Part shown: piece by piece, positions 1 to 11,900 of the stretch
How the letters are laid out: every line of letters starts with the position of its first letter
Numbering within the stretch: position 1 is the stretch's first letter
Assembly (NCBI GenBank): GCA_958295665.1
Contig: OY282560.1
Coordinates: 46,438,333-46,502,332 of the forward strand
DNA: 64,000 nucleotides
Direction: 5' to 3'
Origin: Tipula vernalis
Lineage: Eukaryota > Arthropoda > Insecta > Diptera > Tipulidae
Notes under the pieces: model-generated
The model's database searches: none
The model's input: only the letters and a program-made list of their open reading frames with translations
What the model was told of the DNA's origin: nothing
Program-made: the position numbers and the translations under genes

Positions 1-201
1 AACATAAGTCTAAACTTGATTTCTCAACCAATAAATTATCAATTTTAATTAATAATCAATATGTCTTGGTTGACATCTTACCATTTAATCACGTAGAAAA
101 CCCCCACAGAAACGTCAGTATGTCTGAATAATGAATTATCACCTGGCGTATTCATAGCTAATTCAACAATTTCTCCGTTAAATAATTCGGCGCTAGTTTG
201 T

Positions 202-552
202 TTGATTAACACGAATGAGAATTCAGTGAATCTATCAAATTTCATACCCAAAATTGACACAATTGAGAATTATGATATTTTGAACCTAAATTTAAAAATT
301 AATTCAAGTGACACGAATGGAATATCAATTTTAGAAAATGAGCTTAATCTTGAAACATTAAATAATGAAGAGAGAAATTCCATTGTTTCTATATGTTGCA
401 ATTACAACGATATATTCTATTTACCCGGCGACATTTTATCATCCACTAATTCTACAAGTCACAAAATACCCATTTTGTCCCCATGGATGAGGCCGACAAA
501 GAAAAAACATCGTTTAGTACCAACAGTGGCCACTACCAATTCACCAGGATGA
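202..552 (+). pseudogene. Ty3/Gypsy pol relic, protease-RT linker segment
   Basis: An open frame of about 116 codons whose middle reads like the segment just before the reverse transcriptase of 17.6/297-type Gypsy elements: an acidic stretch, then a 'NNEERNSIV...YNDIFYLPGD' block and a 'SHKIPI' motif. The frame ends just before the RT palm part that starts near 556, and the RT fingers region expected between them (about 150 residues) is missing, so an internal deletion joined the two. No protease DTG motif is seen in bases 1-201, which carry no readable frame. Assignment to a Gypsy element rests mainly on the clear RT and RNase H directly downstream. Confidence 0.6.
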
Positions 553-555
553 CAT

Positions 556-1578
556 TTGGTCTCAAAGGCGGCGGCGACTTTCCAACGCCTAATGAATAAT
601 ATTTTGATTGGATTGAACGGCATAAAGTATTTCGTCTATTTTGATGACGTGGTAATATATGCACATAATTTAAAAGAGCACAGTGAACGCCTCCAAAATG
701 TTTTCGATTGTTTTCGTCAGCACAATTTGAAATTAAATGCAAAAAAGTGCCAGTTCCTTGGAAAGGAAGTCATCTATTTAGGCCATGTGATTACGCAACA
801 CGGCATTAAACCAGATTCGAATAGAGTAAACGCCGTTAATAATTACCCTATGCCAAATGATACAACCGAAAAATAATCATTCTTGGGCCTATGCGGTTAT
901 CATCGCTCTTTTATTCCCAATTTTGCAGAAATTGCTAAGCCGTTGACCATGCTTTTGAAGAAAAATTCAAAATATCTATGGAATGATCTATGCGACGAAG
1001 CTTTCAGTAAACTTAAAAACAGTTTAGTAAATGAACCAATATTAAAATATCCTAATTTCGAAAAAACATCTAAATTAACGTGCGATGCAAGCGATGTTGC
1101 AATTGGGTCAATGTTGTCACAAAATTTTGATGGAGATGATTTGCCAGTAGCATACGCCAGGAGAACGCTAAGGACACCAGAATTGAATTATTCCACTATT
1201 CAAAAGGAACTTCTTTCCGTAGTTTGGTCGATTCAAAATTTTCGCCCATATTTATATGGTCGAGAATTCGTTGTTGTTACTGATCATGAGCCATTAAAAT
1301 TCTTACGAAGTATATCCAATCCGTCATCCAAATTAATTCGGTGGCGACTGGAACTCGAAGAGTATAATTTTATAGTAAAACATAAACCTGGCAAAGCAAA
1401 CAAAAATGCTGATTCATTAAGCCGAATATGTCTAGGAAATTCAAAAAGCCAAAGTAGTGAACCGGAAGTCTGTGATATTTTTGTAACCACTAGATCACAA
1501 AGTAAAATTAACCCCGAAAATCAAAAAAATACAAATTCCACTGGCCGATATGAGGCCATGTTTTCAAAAGTCTACTGA
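556..1578 (+). pseudogene. Ty3/Gypsy reverse transcriptase and RNase H relic
   Basis: The first 106 codons hold the RT palm with the catalytic YFDD box (residues about 28-31) and the following 'CQFLGKEVIYLGHVI' thumb motif. A TAA at 874-876 breaks the frame, after which the same frame continues as the connection and RNase H domain: 'CDASDVAIGSML', 'KELLSVVWSI', and 'VTDHEPLKFL' near residue 130 of the second part, then 'KHKPGKANKNADSLSR', the usual RNase H end. Integrase is absent; the frame stops at 1578 in unrelated sequence. The copy is a dead fragment of a 17.6/297/gypsy-like element. RT and RNase H identity is firm; lineage within Gypsy is inferred. Confidence 0.85.
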
Positions 1579-2029
1579 AGGACATTCGTTGGATTAACAT
1601 TGGGTGAAATTGCCTCCCAAAGGGCAGTGTGTTTGTTAAAAAAGTGAGTTAAACCAAAACTTCGCCATGCAAATCAAAATAGTGCCGCATTTTTTCACCG
1701 TGCAAAACTTAAAAAATGAAAATCGAGTTCTGTGGAAATAGAGGAACAGTTTATCTATGCGTTAATCCGCCCCTGGGTATAATCGATTTTGAAAGAAAAT
1801 TTGGGCCTCAAACGCAACGCATCTAGGAGATATAAGCCAAATGGCTGTTTGGAAGACGGGAAAAAACGTTGGCCTGATAGTGTATTCTATCCGAAGGGGA
1901 ATACTTTAAAGGGGATGAAATAAATTTGAAAGAATAATAAGCCATTCGTTGTTCCTCACCCTAACCGTCCACAATGTTTTGATTGATTCCAATTTTTTTT
2001 TACGGTCCTTAAATTTTCAAGGTAATGAA
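1579..2029. other. No gene seen; unrecognised sequence
   Basis: I find no convincing coding sequence. It may include the remaining 3' part of the Gypsy relic, but no LTR pair is visible inside the window. Confidence 0.5.
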
Positions 2030-2505
2030 CATATTCCCCGAGGGACAAAATCCCGCGCGACATAATCCCAAGAGGACAAAATCCTGAGGGTACAAAATCC
2101 CATAATCCCGAGGACTGCCTCTTCTGGTGAAGGAAAATTTTAATTTTAAGTAAAATCAAAATCAAAAGTGGGATTTTTATTTTTTCGGAACCGGGGTTTT
2201 TAAAGCAGGATAATGTAAAAATGGAATTTGAAAATCGGTTTGTTTTTTGGGGGCGATTTTAATCAAGCGGGATTTTAAAATGCGGGATATCGTCGTTACG
2301 ATCACGTTGTAATCATCACTTTTTTCGATGTTCGATTTTTGTGTGTATGTACATCTTTAAATCAAGGGAAAATTGCACCAACCCTGCGGATTTTGTATCT
2401 TCGAGATTTTGGCTCCTCGGGATTTTGAATTCTCGGGATTTTTTTAAATCCTCGGGATTTTGTACGCTCGAGATTTTGACTCTCGGGATTTTGTCTCTGT
2501 CCCGT
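2030..2505. repeat. Degenerate GGGATTTTG repeat field in inverted arrangement
   Basis: At 2033-2115 the + strand shows several imperfect units of the form ACAAAATCCCGAGG; at 2392-2500 it shows the reverse complement form CTCGGGATTTTGT repeated about seven times. The 280 bp between them also contain scattered GGGATTTT words. Units are 12-20 bp and vary in spacing. A short open frame across it (2341-2625) is a by-product of the repeats, not a gene. Confidence 0.75.
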
Positions 2506-3405
2506 GTGAATGATTTAGAATACAAATGTTTGCAAACCCATATACAGATGAATTTTGAATATCGAATTTTCGAGATTACGCTTAATTTTGTTCTCTCGAC
2601 TTTGACGAACTTTATAAACTATTAAATGGGCTAAATAATATCTTGCAATATAGTATACACTCTAATTATGTACAACAAAAAATAAAAAACTAACCAATAA
2701 TTTTTGAAAATTCCTTATACACCAGCCACTCGTAAACTATAAAATTGTTCTCCTTTTTGTATAATTTTTAGCTAATGAACGAATGAAAAACATTAAAGTC
2801 GCACAACCGTGTAAATTTAAATTTTTGCAATACTTGACAAAATGTTAACAATTAAAAGAAAAAAAAATCGTTAAGCACACAAGAATTCGTTGGTCACAAT
2901 AACACAAATCACACCACGTTGGGAAAAACCCACAAATATTGTTTTTATTCTAATTTCAGCTCGAACCACATTCAATCTTTATAAGTAAAGATTAACAGAA
3001 CATGTTTGTTGTTGACATTTTTTCCCAAGAAAATTGATAACGCGCTGGCAAATGATAAAAAGTTGTTTTGACTGTTATCAGAATTTTTTTTTTGTTATTT
3101 TGTTTATTGCGTTGCGCGAGAAGAACATATTCGTACTAGGAGTAAATAAATTACTTATCAATTATTGTCCTTTGGCCCGGCAAATTATAAACAATATGAG
3201 TAAGCGTAATTGATAGTACATACATATACGTAGTACGGAAGTAACACATATTATGTCTTATAAATCAAAATGAACTTATGTTTGTTAACACTAGGCGGTT
3301 TTACCTATAAAGATTGGCTCTAAAATTCTAATTCAGATTTGTTCTATTGAAATAAAACCTGCTGGGTTTTAAAGACTCCAACAAGAGTAGTTAAGAAACA
3401 AATTA
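2506..3405. other. AT-rich intergenic sequence, nothing recognised
   Basis: Poly-A/T runs and many stops in all frames. No motif I can name. Confidence 0.5.
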
Positions 3406-3651
3406 ATGGTATTGCGGATGATTTTGATAACGGTATTTCATTTACGAGAATCTACATCTATATTTTGTACACCGCTAGAAATATTGGTGCTAATAATTAT
3501 TTATTTAATTAAGCTGTTGGTGGAAAAATTATTCGAAACAAAAAATATTGAGGTTGCAGGTTTACCACACCCGACTCCATTTTTGTTATTTTCTTTACCC
3601 AATATGTTAATATCAATGTTAGAAAATATGGCAGCAAAAGTGACTGGGTAA
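3406..3651 (+). CDS. Unrecognised 81-codon open frame with hydrophobic stretches
   Basis: The frame starts at an ATG and encodes a hydrophobic segment (about residues 22-40, rich in I, L and V) followed by 'GLPHPTPFLLFSLP' and an amphipathic end. A GGTAAA at the end could be a splice donor, so it might be one exon of a larger gene. The layout (membrane anchor, then a proline-containing hinge) is faintly like the start of a cytochrome P450, but I cannot match it and nothing downstream continues it. It may well be chance. Confidence 0.15.
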   Translation: MVLRMILITVFHLRESTSIFCTPLEILVLIIIYLIKLLVEKLFETKNIEVAGLPHPTPFLLFSLPNMLISMLENMAAKVTG

Positions 3652-3939
3652 ATTGTTTCTTATTCCTGGCTCTTCTATAGTTTTATATTCCTACTCAGGT
3701 AAACCATAAAATCAACTATTTGAATTAAATTCTTTAACTATAGAGCCATCTTGCTTTAGTGAAATTGAATTAATATAACACCAGGGGCCCTATTCTCGAA
3801 TTCCACATCCATTTTCCACATCTGTCAAAATTGATAAAAATCACATTTTTTTGGAAGTCATGTTTTAATTTTATGATTTTTATGTTTTTAATGTGTAGCA
3901 CTAATTTAAAAAAAATGTATGGGAATTTACTAATTATTT

Positions 3940-4140
3940 AATCGTTATTCATTCGGTATTCACTTATAATGTTATTTTCACTCATAATTCACCCATTATT
4001 CACTCAATGTTCTTTAATTATTCACTCATTATTTATTCGCTATTCACTCACTGTTCCCTCAAAATTCACACACTATTCACTCTTTATTCAGTGATGAATT
4101 ATGATTTTACTCCTTATTCTCTCATTAGCTGTGTTCCAAT
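3940..4140. repeat. Degenerate TTATTCACTCA tandem repeat
   Basis: About 15-18 imperfect copies of a 10-12 bp unit resembling TTATTCACTCA follow each other, with loss of register towards both ends. Another two units occur at 4256-4276. Simple-sequence decay rather than a coding or regulatory block. Confidence 0.7.
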
Positions 4141-4176
4141 GGAGTAACTTTGGTACTGGAGAGTACTTGTGGTTAA

Positions 4177-6189
4177 AGACCCAATGAAACTCAAATTTAA
4201 AGAGATATCACACTATCAAGGTCATGTGAATAATGACTGAATATTAAGCGAATAACCTCTTATCATTCACTCATTATTTCTTTTTAACTTTTACAATCGC
4301 CAATAGGGAACTCCATACGGAACTAATGGGAGAATCCGGCTCGGCATTTAGATGATTTTGGTGTCATTTTATTGTACGGGTTTAAAAATAAGAATTTTCT
4401 TTAAAAAATGTAACTGAATCTGTCACATATCCATTAAAAAACTAAGGAGAACAATTCAATTATTTATAAAACAAAATACCGTTTTCCTCAAACGTCAAAC
4501 GAAGCAAATAGACAGCTGGACTGTTCTCGTTGACAAACATTTGTCCCGTTAGGTCAAATACACATGTCAATCTAAGTTCTACACTTCAACTGTTATCACT
4601 TATCATACATTATAAAATCACTTAATTGCGTAACTAAGACGAAATATAATTCAAATTAACTGAAACGGATATTTAATGCCTACAACACATCTTAAACACC
4701 AACAAAATCTTAAAAACCAAGGTAACATCAATCTCAAGGTTTTGTTTAAATTTATCTTCAACTTTGTAATAGTCGTTCAACAATCTCGGTTGTGCTACAG
4801 AGTTTTGTTTTGTAATATGAGAGAAATGAACTGGAATATCACATACAAGTATAGTATATAAAAAATAATTTTAAAGCTTTTTATTTCAGAATATAGAACA
4901 ACAAAAAATGATACCTCGAGATAAAGAAAATTTATTTTGTCAATAAAAACAAACAACACAAGAAATATTTTGGGTAAATCCAGCACATGACGCCAACATA
5001 ATCGAATTTTATTTTGCAGCGAAAAAATTAGATTGTATTGTCTCTATTACAAATTCTGTGTACCGTTTGGCTCCTGAGAACTATTACCAAAGATGTTTCG
5101 AATGGGCAAGTCGATTTGCAACCTGAATCAGTTCTATCTTACATCTCTTGAACTACTGAGTTATTCAAACACTTTCTACAAAATATTCAAAAGTACAACT
5201 CAAGCTATCAATCCGTGATTTTCATATGGTCAATTGAGAGGTATTGCAAACGTTTTCTAATACCGTAAGTACAGGATTGATTTAGAAGTTAGCAATTCAG
5301 TCGCTATAGCCTGATGAGATGATTACAAAATGATTAATTCTTCGTTACCCTCGTCAGATCGATACTTAAATTACAGAACTCGTAACAACTTCTCCTCGTC
5401 GTAAACTATTTATCTATCTGACAATCCCGGAATAACTTAATGTTTAAAACAGTCAATTTCTCCAAAGTGGGAACTTCAACAAACTTATTAATTTGCACAC
5501 CGAAATAAAAACCAGAATTATTGAATATCCAAACGCATTACAATAAAAATTTATACTAATTAAAATATGTTGGGGTGGGCCCTTGGAGGACAGATTCCGG
5601 GATGCCTCAAACGAATAAAGAGCTACAAATATCCTCGAACAAGAACCTTTCTTTTTTTCTCCTTTATCTTTCAGATATAATTTTTAAATTCTAACCTCAA
5701 ATTCGTGATCAGCAAACCCAAAAATCCCCTAGATCATGTTTTAATCGATTTTCAGGAAAATCGATAAATTCACCCCATGTGGTGGCCACCTTAGGTCTAA
5801 ATTCATGAATTCTAACTCTAAATGCATGATCTGCGATCCCGAAAACCACCTAAGTGATCGACTATATTTTCATTTCGCCATACTAGGTGTAATGTAATTT
5901 GCCTAGCCTTAGTAATCAGTGACCCCAAAACACTTTTGAGTAAATTAGCAGAGTTAAAATTACGTTTTTAAAACCATTTTCTTTGAGATATTTGGTATTT
6001 TCCGCCATTGTTGGTCCAAATAACGCTAACCGGCATTTAAAAGTGGACATGTTAACGAAAATTGTAAGCCCAAACAATTTTATTTATATCAAAAACTGAA
6101 TTTCGCCGGTGGTGGCCGATTTGACAGATAATGTCCCCTATACTTTTACATTTTATACGTTTATATATACATTATGCTTATGCTTATGC

Positions 6190-6190
<1 letters not shown>
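4177..6190. other. AT-rich intergenic sequence, no supported gene
   Basis: Short open frames (4676-4861, 4795-4986) are of low complexity and lack any recognisable motif. Around 5580-6130 the GC content rises a little ('GGTGGCCACC', 'GGTGGTGGCCGATTT') without coding signal. At 6137-6170 there are several TTTTATAC-like words matching the satellite on the far side of the LINE that follows. Confidence 0.5.
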
Positions 6191-6225
<35 letters not shown>

Positions 6226-7969
6226 TTTTATTGACTAAAGCGTAAGCCGATGGCTTTTGTGCATAACATTTTTACAATTTAATAACAAACTTAAAATTAA
6301 CAATTAACATTTTAAATAAAGTATAACAATGAACAAAACAAACTTCCACTTACATAATCAATAATAATTTACAAATATGTACATGTTCTATGTTATAGAT
6401 TTTAACATAACAGTTTTAAATTTAGAAACAGAACTAATATTTTTTAATTCCATTGGCAAACTGTTCCAGGTGAGAATCGCCTTTATCAATCCGGAGTTAT
6501 GGTAAACATTTGTTCTATTTAGTGGCAAATTAATATTCCTTGTGCGTAACGATGCAGAAAAATTTAATTTATCATACAAGTACGTGGGTATACCTGATTT
6601 TATTATACGGAAAATAAACATAGCAGTTCTATAACGGTAAAACTCAAACAAGTCGCATCCAAGGATTGAGCTCCTAAATTCAGATATATGGTCAAACTTT
6701 CTAAGGTCATAGACGTATCTCACACAATTATTAAAAGTAATCTCAAGTAAATGTTTTGAGGAACTATCACAATTAGAAAATATCACATCACAATAGGTGA
6801 AAATTGGAATAATTAAAGTTTTGACAAGATATATACGTAACTTAACAGGACAAAACTTTTTTATTAATCTAAGCGAATATAAGCTATAGTTAACACGCTT
6901 ACACAGAGAGCTTACATGATCAGTCCATGTAAGAGTAGTATTCAATACTAATCCTAGGTTATTAATTGTTGGAACAAATGAGATTATATCATTATTCAAA
7001 ACGAGCACAGGTTTTATATAATGTACTTTATGTCTAGTTAAAAATAAAGCTTTACTTTTATTAGGATTAATAGAAAGTGAATTATTACTAGACCATAACG
7101 ATATCCTATTCAGATCGGCATTAAGTTGTATAATTAAGTCATCCAATGTTACCAAATCACCACCAATATATAACTGCAAATCATCAGCATAAAGATGAAA
7201 TTGACAGTTTAAAATATGCCAAGGTAGGTCATTAATGTAAATAGAAAACAGTAAAGGGCCTAAAATTGATCCTTGAGGAACTCCAGCAATTACATCACTT
7301 AGGTTAGAAAAATCATCACCAAGTTTGACGAACTGTTTCCGGTTACTTAAATAAGAATGAAGCAACATAATAGCGGAATCAGAAAACTTATAATACAATT
7401 TTAACTTTTGTAGCAATTGCGTATGATTGACACAATCAAAAGCTTTTGAAAAGTCTAATAAAACTAGAACAACAAAGGAATTACTTTTATCCAAGATAGC
7501 AGTTATATCATCAACTATATTTACAAGTGCAGTAGTAGTACTGTGGCCAGATTTATATCCTGATTGAAACTTGCATAAAAAATTAAAATTATTAAGATGC
7601 TCAAGAATTTGAATTTGTATAATTTTTTCAAGAACCTTGGATAGTGCAGGCAAAATACTAATTGGACGAATATCACTTATATTATTGATTACATCCTTTT
7701 TAGGAATGGGAATAATCGAAGCCACTTTCCACAAATCCGGAAATACAGATTTAGTCAAGCATTGGTTAATGATGAATGTAATATGTGGTAAAAATAAATC
7801 AATAAATAGTTTCAGTATTTTGAAGTTTATCATGTCATATGCCATCACATCTGATCTAATGACACGGATTGCATTCAACACCATAAGTTCATCTACACAA
7901 TCAAAAACAAAACCACAATTATCAGAACCAGTAAAACATTCACAGTATGTTCCGCAAGAAAGTATCTCA
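6191..7969 (-). mobile_element. 5'-truncated non-LTR retrotransposon (LINE), minus strand
   Basis: On the minus strand the element runs from the satellite junction at about 7970 to a 3' tail of about eleven TAA/TTA triplets at 6191-6223. Just before that tail the minus strand reads GTCAATAAAATATTATT, giving an AATAAA-type signal followed by a microsatellite tail, the usual 3' end of CR1/L2/Jockey-like LINEs. The RT frame is intact to its stop at 6388. Only the C-terminal half of ORF2 is present; endonuclease and ORF1 are missing, consistent with 5' truncation during reverse transcription. Confidence 0.85.
6388..7969 (-). CDS. LINE ORF2 reverse transcriptase (C-terminal part, open)
   Basis: About 526 codons are open without a stop; the first Met is at 7884 and the frame enters from the satellite junction. 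Ordered RT motifs are all visible (residues counted from that Met): 'SIIPIPKKD', 'IRPISILPALSKVLEKI', 'QSGYKSGHSTTTAL' near 110, the first catalytic block 'LLDFSKAFDCVNH' near 140-153, 'GVPQGSILGPLLF' near 205, and the catalytic 'YADDLQLY' near 233-240, then the thumb and a long C-terminal domain ending near 498. It would copy LINE RNA onto nicked target DNA. The clean frame suggests a fairly recent insertion. The clade is CR1/L2/Jockey-like; a precise name needs a phylogeny. Confidence 0.9.
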
Positions 7970-7970
7970 T

Positions 7971-8772
7971 AAAAAATTTAACTTTTATACTTTTATACAT
8001 TTATACATTTATACTTTTATACTTTTATACTTTTATACTTTTATACTTTTATACTTTTATACTTTTATACTTTTATACTTTTATACTTTTATACTTTTAT
8101 ACTTTTATACTTTTATACTTTTATACTTTTATACTTTTATACTTTTATACTTTTATACTTTTATACTTTTATACTTTTATACTTTTATACTTTTATACTT
8201 TTATACTTTTATACTTTTATACTTTTATACTTTTATACTTTTATACTTTTATACTTTTATACTTTTATACTTTTATACTTTTATACTTTTATACTTTTAT
8301 ACTTTTATACTTTTATACTTTTATACTTTTATACTTTTATACTTTTATACTTTTATACTTTTATACTTTTATACTTTTATACATTTATACTTTTATACTT
8401 TTATACTTTTATACTTTTATAGTTTTATACTTTTATACTTTTATACTTTTATACTTTTATACTTTTATACTTTTATACTTTTATACTTTTATACTTTTAT
8501 ACTTTTATACTTTTATACTTTTATACTTTTATACTTTTATACTTTTATACTTTTATACTTTTATACTTTTATACTTTTATACTTTTATACTTTTATACTT
8601 TTATACTTTTATACTTTTATACTTTTATACTTTTATACTTTTATACTTTTATACTTTTATACTTTTATACTTTTATACTTTTATACTTTTATACTTTTAT
8701 ACTTTTATACTTTTATACTTTTATACTTTTATACTTTTATACTTTTATACTTTTATACTTTTATACTTTTAC
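7971..8772. repeat. (ACTTTTAT)n satellite, about 100 copies
   Basis: About 800 bp of an 8-bp unit with very few changes (for example ACATTTAT at about 8381 and one AG for AC at about 8421). Because 8 is not a multiple of 3 and the unit makes no stop on this strand, it stays open as a long pseudo-protein; that is an artefact. The homogeneity implies recent expansion by slippage or unequal exchange. It directly abuts the 5' end of the minus-strand LINE. Confidence 0.97.
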
Positions 8773-8775
8773 ATG

Positions 8776-9977
8776 AGCTAGACTGATTACATATCACACT
8801 GCATCGTTGATGCTCCGAGAACATATTTTAAGTATACAAACCCATCTAATCTCATAAAGTGCCTGACTCATGCAATTGTTATTAGTTATAATTTAAGATG
8901 TGTGCTCGGAGGTAATTTTATAATGAAAGATGTTGGTTCAATTCTGAGCTCGCGATAATTTCCACACAGAAAACCTCTATGTTAGTGGTCATTTAGGATA
9001 AATATAGGAATGATAGCTCACATCTTTGCAGAAGAAATGTTTTGATGCCAATTAATAGGCTGACCAGTCATTACGTGTTTTGGTCCTAAAGAATGATTCC
9101 AACAAACTTGTTACAATACTTTAGCACCACATGGCATTTCGGACCATTGTTTGATAAGCGCGTACGCTATATGTACTTCAAAATTCGGTTTTTGTCCTCC
9201 TCGAAAAGTCTCGACGAATTATTGCAAAAATACTAAAAGATTTGAACACTAATAAGGTTGCTGAGAATGATACTACACTAGATCTATTGAACAGGTTTGC
9301 CCTCGCTTTGGTGATAGCTTTTCATTTTTTTAATATTTGGTTATTGAAGATTTTATTTCTATACTAAATTCACAGCCGTTTCATTGCTATAAAGGCCATA
9401 AGGCCTAGGTTAATTTCAAAAATTACATGTATGGTATTGCGGTACGTAAGCGGTCAAATGTTTAGGGTTCTTAAAGCACGTGATTGACCCCCGAATTTAA
9501 CACTTTTATCCCAGCCTTCCTCAAACAATTTTCCAACAAATTTCACATCCACCCTGTGTTTCACATTTGCAAAATATTAATGTCGTTGTCCCTAAGTAAT
9601 GAATTGGAAACCAGAAAATTATTTATGTTATGATTTATTTGGAAAGTTGTTTACAAGATAAGTAACTACGATAATTGTGAACGTAAATATTTTCTGGAGA
9701 TTCCTAATGCTAATCTATTAGACAAACATTTAAATGAATCATGTTGTACATAAATATTTTTACTACAATTTTGGTATAATTGATTTTGTAATTAATGGAC
9801 TGAAAACGTATATTTTGCTGAGGCTAAAGGAAAGTGATACAAAATATTCTTGAATTCCCAATTTTATCGTCAATTTTATTGTTCACAAATTGCATGCGAT
9901 AAATTGTTAAATCAACAAAAATCCATTAATTATGCTAATTTAATAAATCAAATCAAAAAAAAGTCGCCTAACTTTCG
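8776..9977. other. Intergenic, no supported gene
   Basis: No frame of note. Around 9130-9310 there are two overlapping short frames with mixed basic and hydrophobic residues that could be a decayed exon, but I cannot assign a family. The last part is the presumed upstream region of gene A. Confidence 0.4.
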
Positions 9978-9986
9978 TATATATAA
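9978..9986 (+). promoter_or_regulatory. TATA box of gene A
   Basis: TATATATAA lies about 87 bp upstream of the gene A start codon. A TCAGA at about 10013-10017 sits about 30 bp downstream and could be the initiator. Position and context fit an insect core promoter; not proven. Confidence 0.5.
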
Positions 9987-10072
9987 CAGAACTAAATGTA
10001 ACACCATAATCAATCAGAAAATTTTGTTTATTCTGACAGCATCCCGCAGTATCAGAAATAATCTGTTAAAAA

Positions 10073-10558
10073 ATGTTTAAAGTAAGTTATTAAACGACTT
10101 TTGATAATTAATAATTTAATTTCTATTAATTGTATTTCTAGTATATTTACCTATTTGGATTGATTGCATGTGTTTATGGACTACCATCACAACAGCGACC
10201 ACAAGATGTTCAAGCAAGTACGATTTTAGTGACATCAACCACTGAAACAATAGATACAAAAGCCGTTACACCCATTAAACCAGCAATAGAATCAAATAAT
10301 CAAAAAGCTTCAATTCGATTGACTGGACCATCACCACTAAATAATCAACGCCCAGTTATAGTGCTTCATAAACCAGCCGCTCCATCAAAATCTTCAGATG
10401 ATCAAGAAACCCTTGATAATGCTGCAAGTGAATGGTGGAATCATCAATGGGAGAATTATTGGTGGCAAAATAATAACAATCAATTTGGCGGTTATGCTCC
10501 GTATAGTTATGGTGGTTGGGAACAACCACAATATTATTATCAGTCTTATGGCTTTTAA
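10073..10558 (+). CDS. Gene A: secreted Trp/Tyr/Asn/Gln-rich protein, two exons
   Basis: Exon 1 is ATG TTT AAA (10073-10081, M-F-K); a phase-0 intron of 60 nt (10082-10141) starts GTAAGT and ends TTTCTAG; exon 2 runs from 10142 to the TAA at 10556-10558. The product is 141 residues. Residues 1-16 (MFKYIYLFGLIACVYG) form a signal peptide, with likely cleavage after VYG. The middle is rich in T, S, P and K with no Cys after the signal. The last 45 residues are packed with W, Y, N, Q and G ('EWWNHQWENYWWQNNNN', 'QYYYQSYGF'), suggesting a structural secreted protein (cuticle, silk, chorion or saliva). AATAAA signals follow at 10567. The architecture matches genes B and C. Function unknown. Confidence 0.75.
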
Positions 10559-10576
10559 TTAGCATAAATAAATAAA

Positions 10577-11687
10577 TATTTCGATTTAAACGTACGTTTC
10601 TTTAATTAATTAGTACAAAGTTGAATGTCTCGAATATTATGCTGCAAATTATTATTTGATTACCATATGAAATGTTTCATATCCCTTTGGGTTAGGCCTA
10701 GGCTAACTCAAGAGAGACTTTCGCTAGAAAGGCCGCTCATTTTAGGATGGAAAAACCATTATGATTTTCTTTGAAACGGCCTAGACTAACTCAAAATAGG
10801 TTTCGGCTACGCCAACTCTAGCGAACTTTCACAATAAGCAGAAAGCATATGACAGAAAGAATTACTTATATGAATGAATCATTCACAAAACTTATTAATC
10901 AAATTGTAAATTATCATGTGCCTTTCAGTTAATCATAAACAAGCGTATCTAGACAAATTCTATACTTGCTAATCACATTATTATTAAGAGTTTGTTTGCT
11001 TTCCGATTACTAAATTCATTCTTAAATAAATTAATCACGTATCACGTTAATGTTTACTTTATATTTTATTTATGCATGTCACTCTTTGTTTAATTTCTTA
11101 TTTTATTAGTTAAACATGAAGTACATTCCCCCATTACGCGTTTGTTGTGGTATTTATCGAATTAATTATCATCTCAGAATTTGCCATCGGAAAATATTTA
11201 AAACTCATCATTTTCTATTGTCGTCACATGGCTTTTAAAATCAAGTGCAATTTACGTCACATTGTGAACGTTACCTCATTATGATTCATCAAAATTATCC
11301 TCATCTTTTGTGATGAATTTGATGCACTTGTGTTTATCTCTTGCCAGTCTTATTTATAGGATTCTACCCTTTCTGCAATATTATCGATTCAACAAATGAA
11401 CCGCACACATCCAAACTCATAATTCATTAGGAATGCATTTTCAACCACCCTTTGTGACTTATTATAGCAAACTTATAGCAAACTGTCGATTTTTTTTCAA
11501 TATAGTTTTGTCTCTCGTTTTAAGGATATAATTGTACTCTGCCTCGCTTTTTCTATTGTGTTCTCAGCTTGCCTTGCTGTTCTTCTTCGATTTGAAGAAA
11601 AGGAAGAGTATACAACAGGCTAAGGTCGCATTTGAAAAAGCTAAAATTAGCGTACAATTTTATCCTTGAAAAACGAGACATAAATTC
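10577..11687. other. Intergenic, nothing recognised
   Basis: AT-rich with no coding signal. A TTTATAGG at about 11352 is TATA-like but no gene follows. Confidence 0.5.
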
Positions 11688-11878
11688 TGTTATATCTCGT
11701 TTTAATATTTAACGTAAAACACACTAATTTTTATATTGTCAAAATTTCTATATTGCTTATATAATAAAAACCCAAAAGTCCTCATTCATCCCATTATAAA
11801 TGCCATTCCATAAAGTTGTGTTCTCAAATAAAGTTGTGTAATTCCTAAATAATAAATTAACTATTTGTAAATATAAAA
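11688..11878 (+). repeat. 5' LTR of the Mag-like element
   Basis: Starts TGTTATATCTCG. Shares most of its length with 15844-16021 ('AACGTAAAACACACTAAT', 'TTCTATATTGCTT', 'CTCAAATAAAGTTGTGT'). Contains TATAATAAAAACC and AATAAA-type words that may serve as promoter or poly-A signals. Confidence 0.85.
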
Positions 11879-11900
11879 GTGGTGACAAGGATTAAACAAA

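Noticed and set aside
3940..4140. TTATTCACTCA repeats as clustered binding sites
   Set aside because: Simple imperfect tandem decay with no adjacent gene or promoter.
7947..8786. 279-codon open frame across the satellite
   Set aside because: Arises only because the 8-bp unit lacks stop codons on this strand; no composition or start context of a real gene.
9130..9320. Possible decayed cytochrome P450 exon (text like 'LLEKSRRIIAKILKDL' and 'WHFGPLFDK')
   Set aside because: Two frames, stops, and no haem-binding or I-helix motif anywhere nearby; too weak to annotate. Same for linking it with the frame at 3406-3651.
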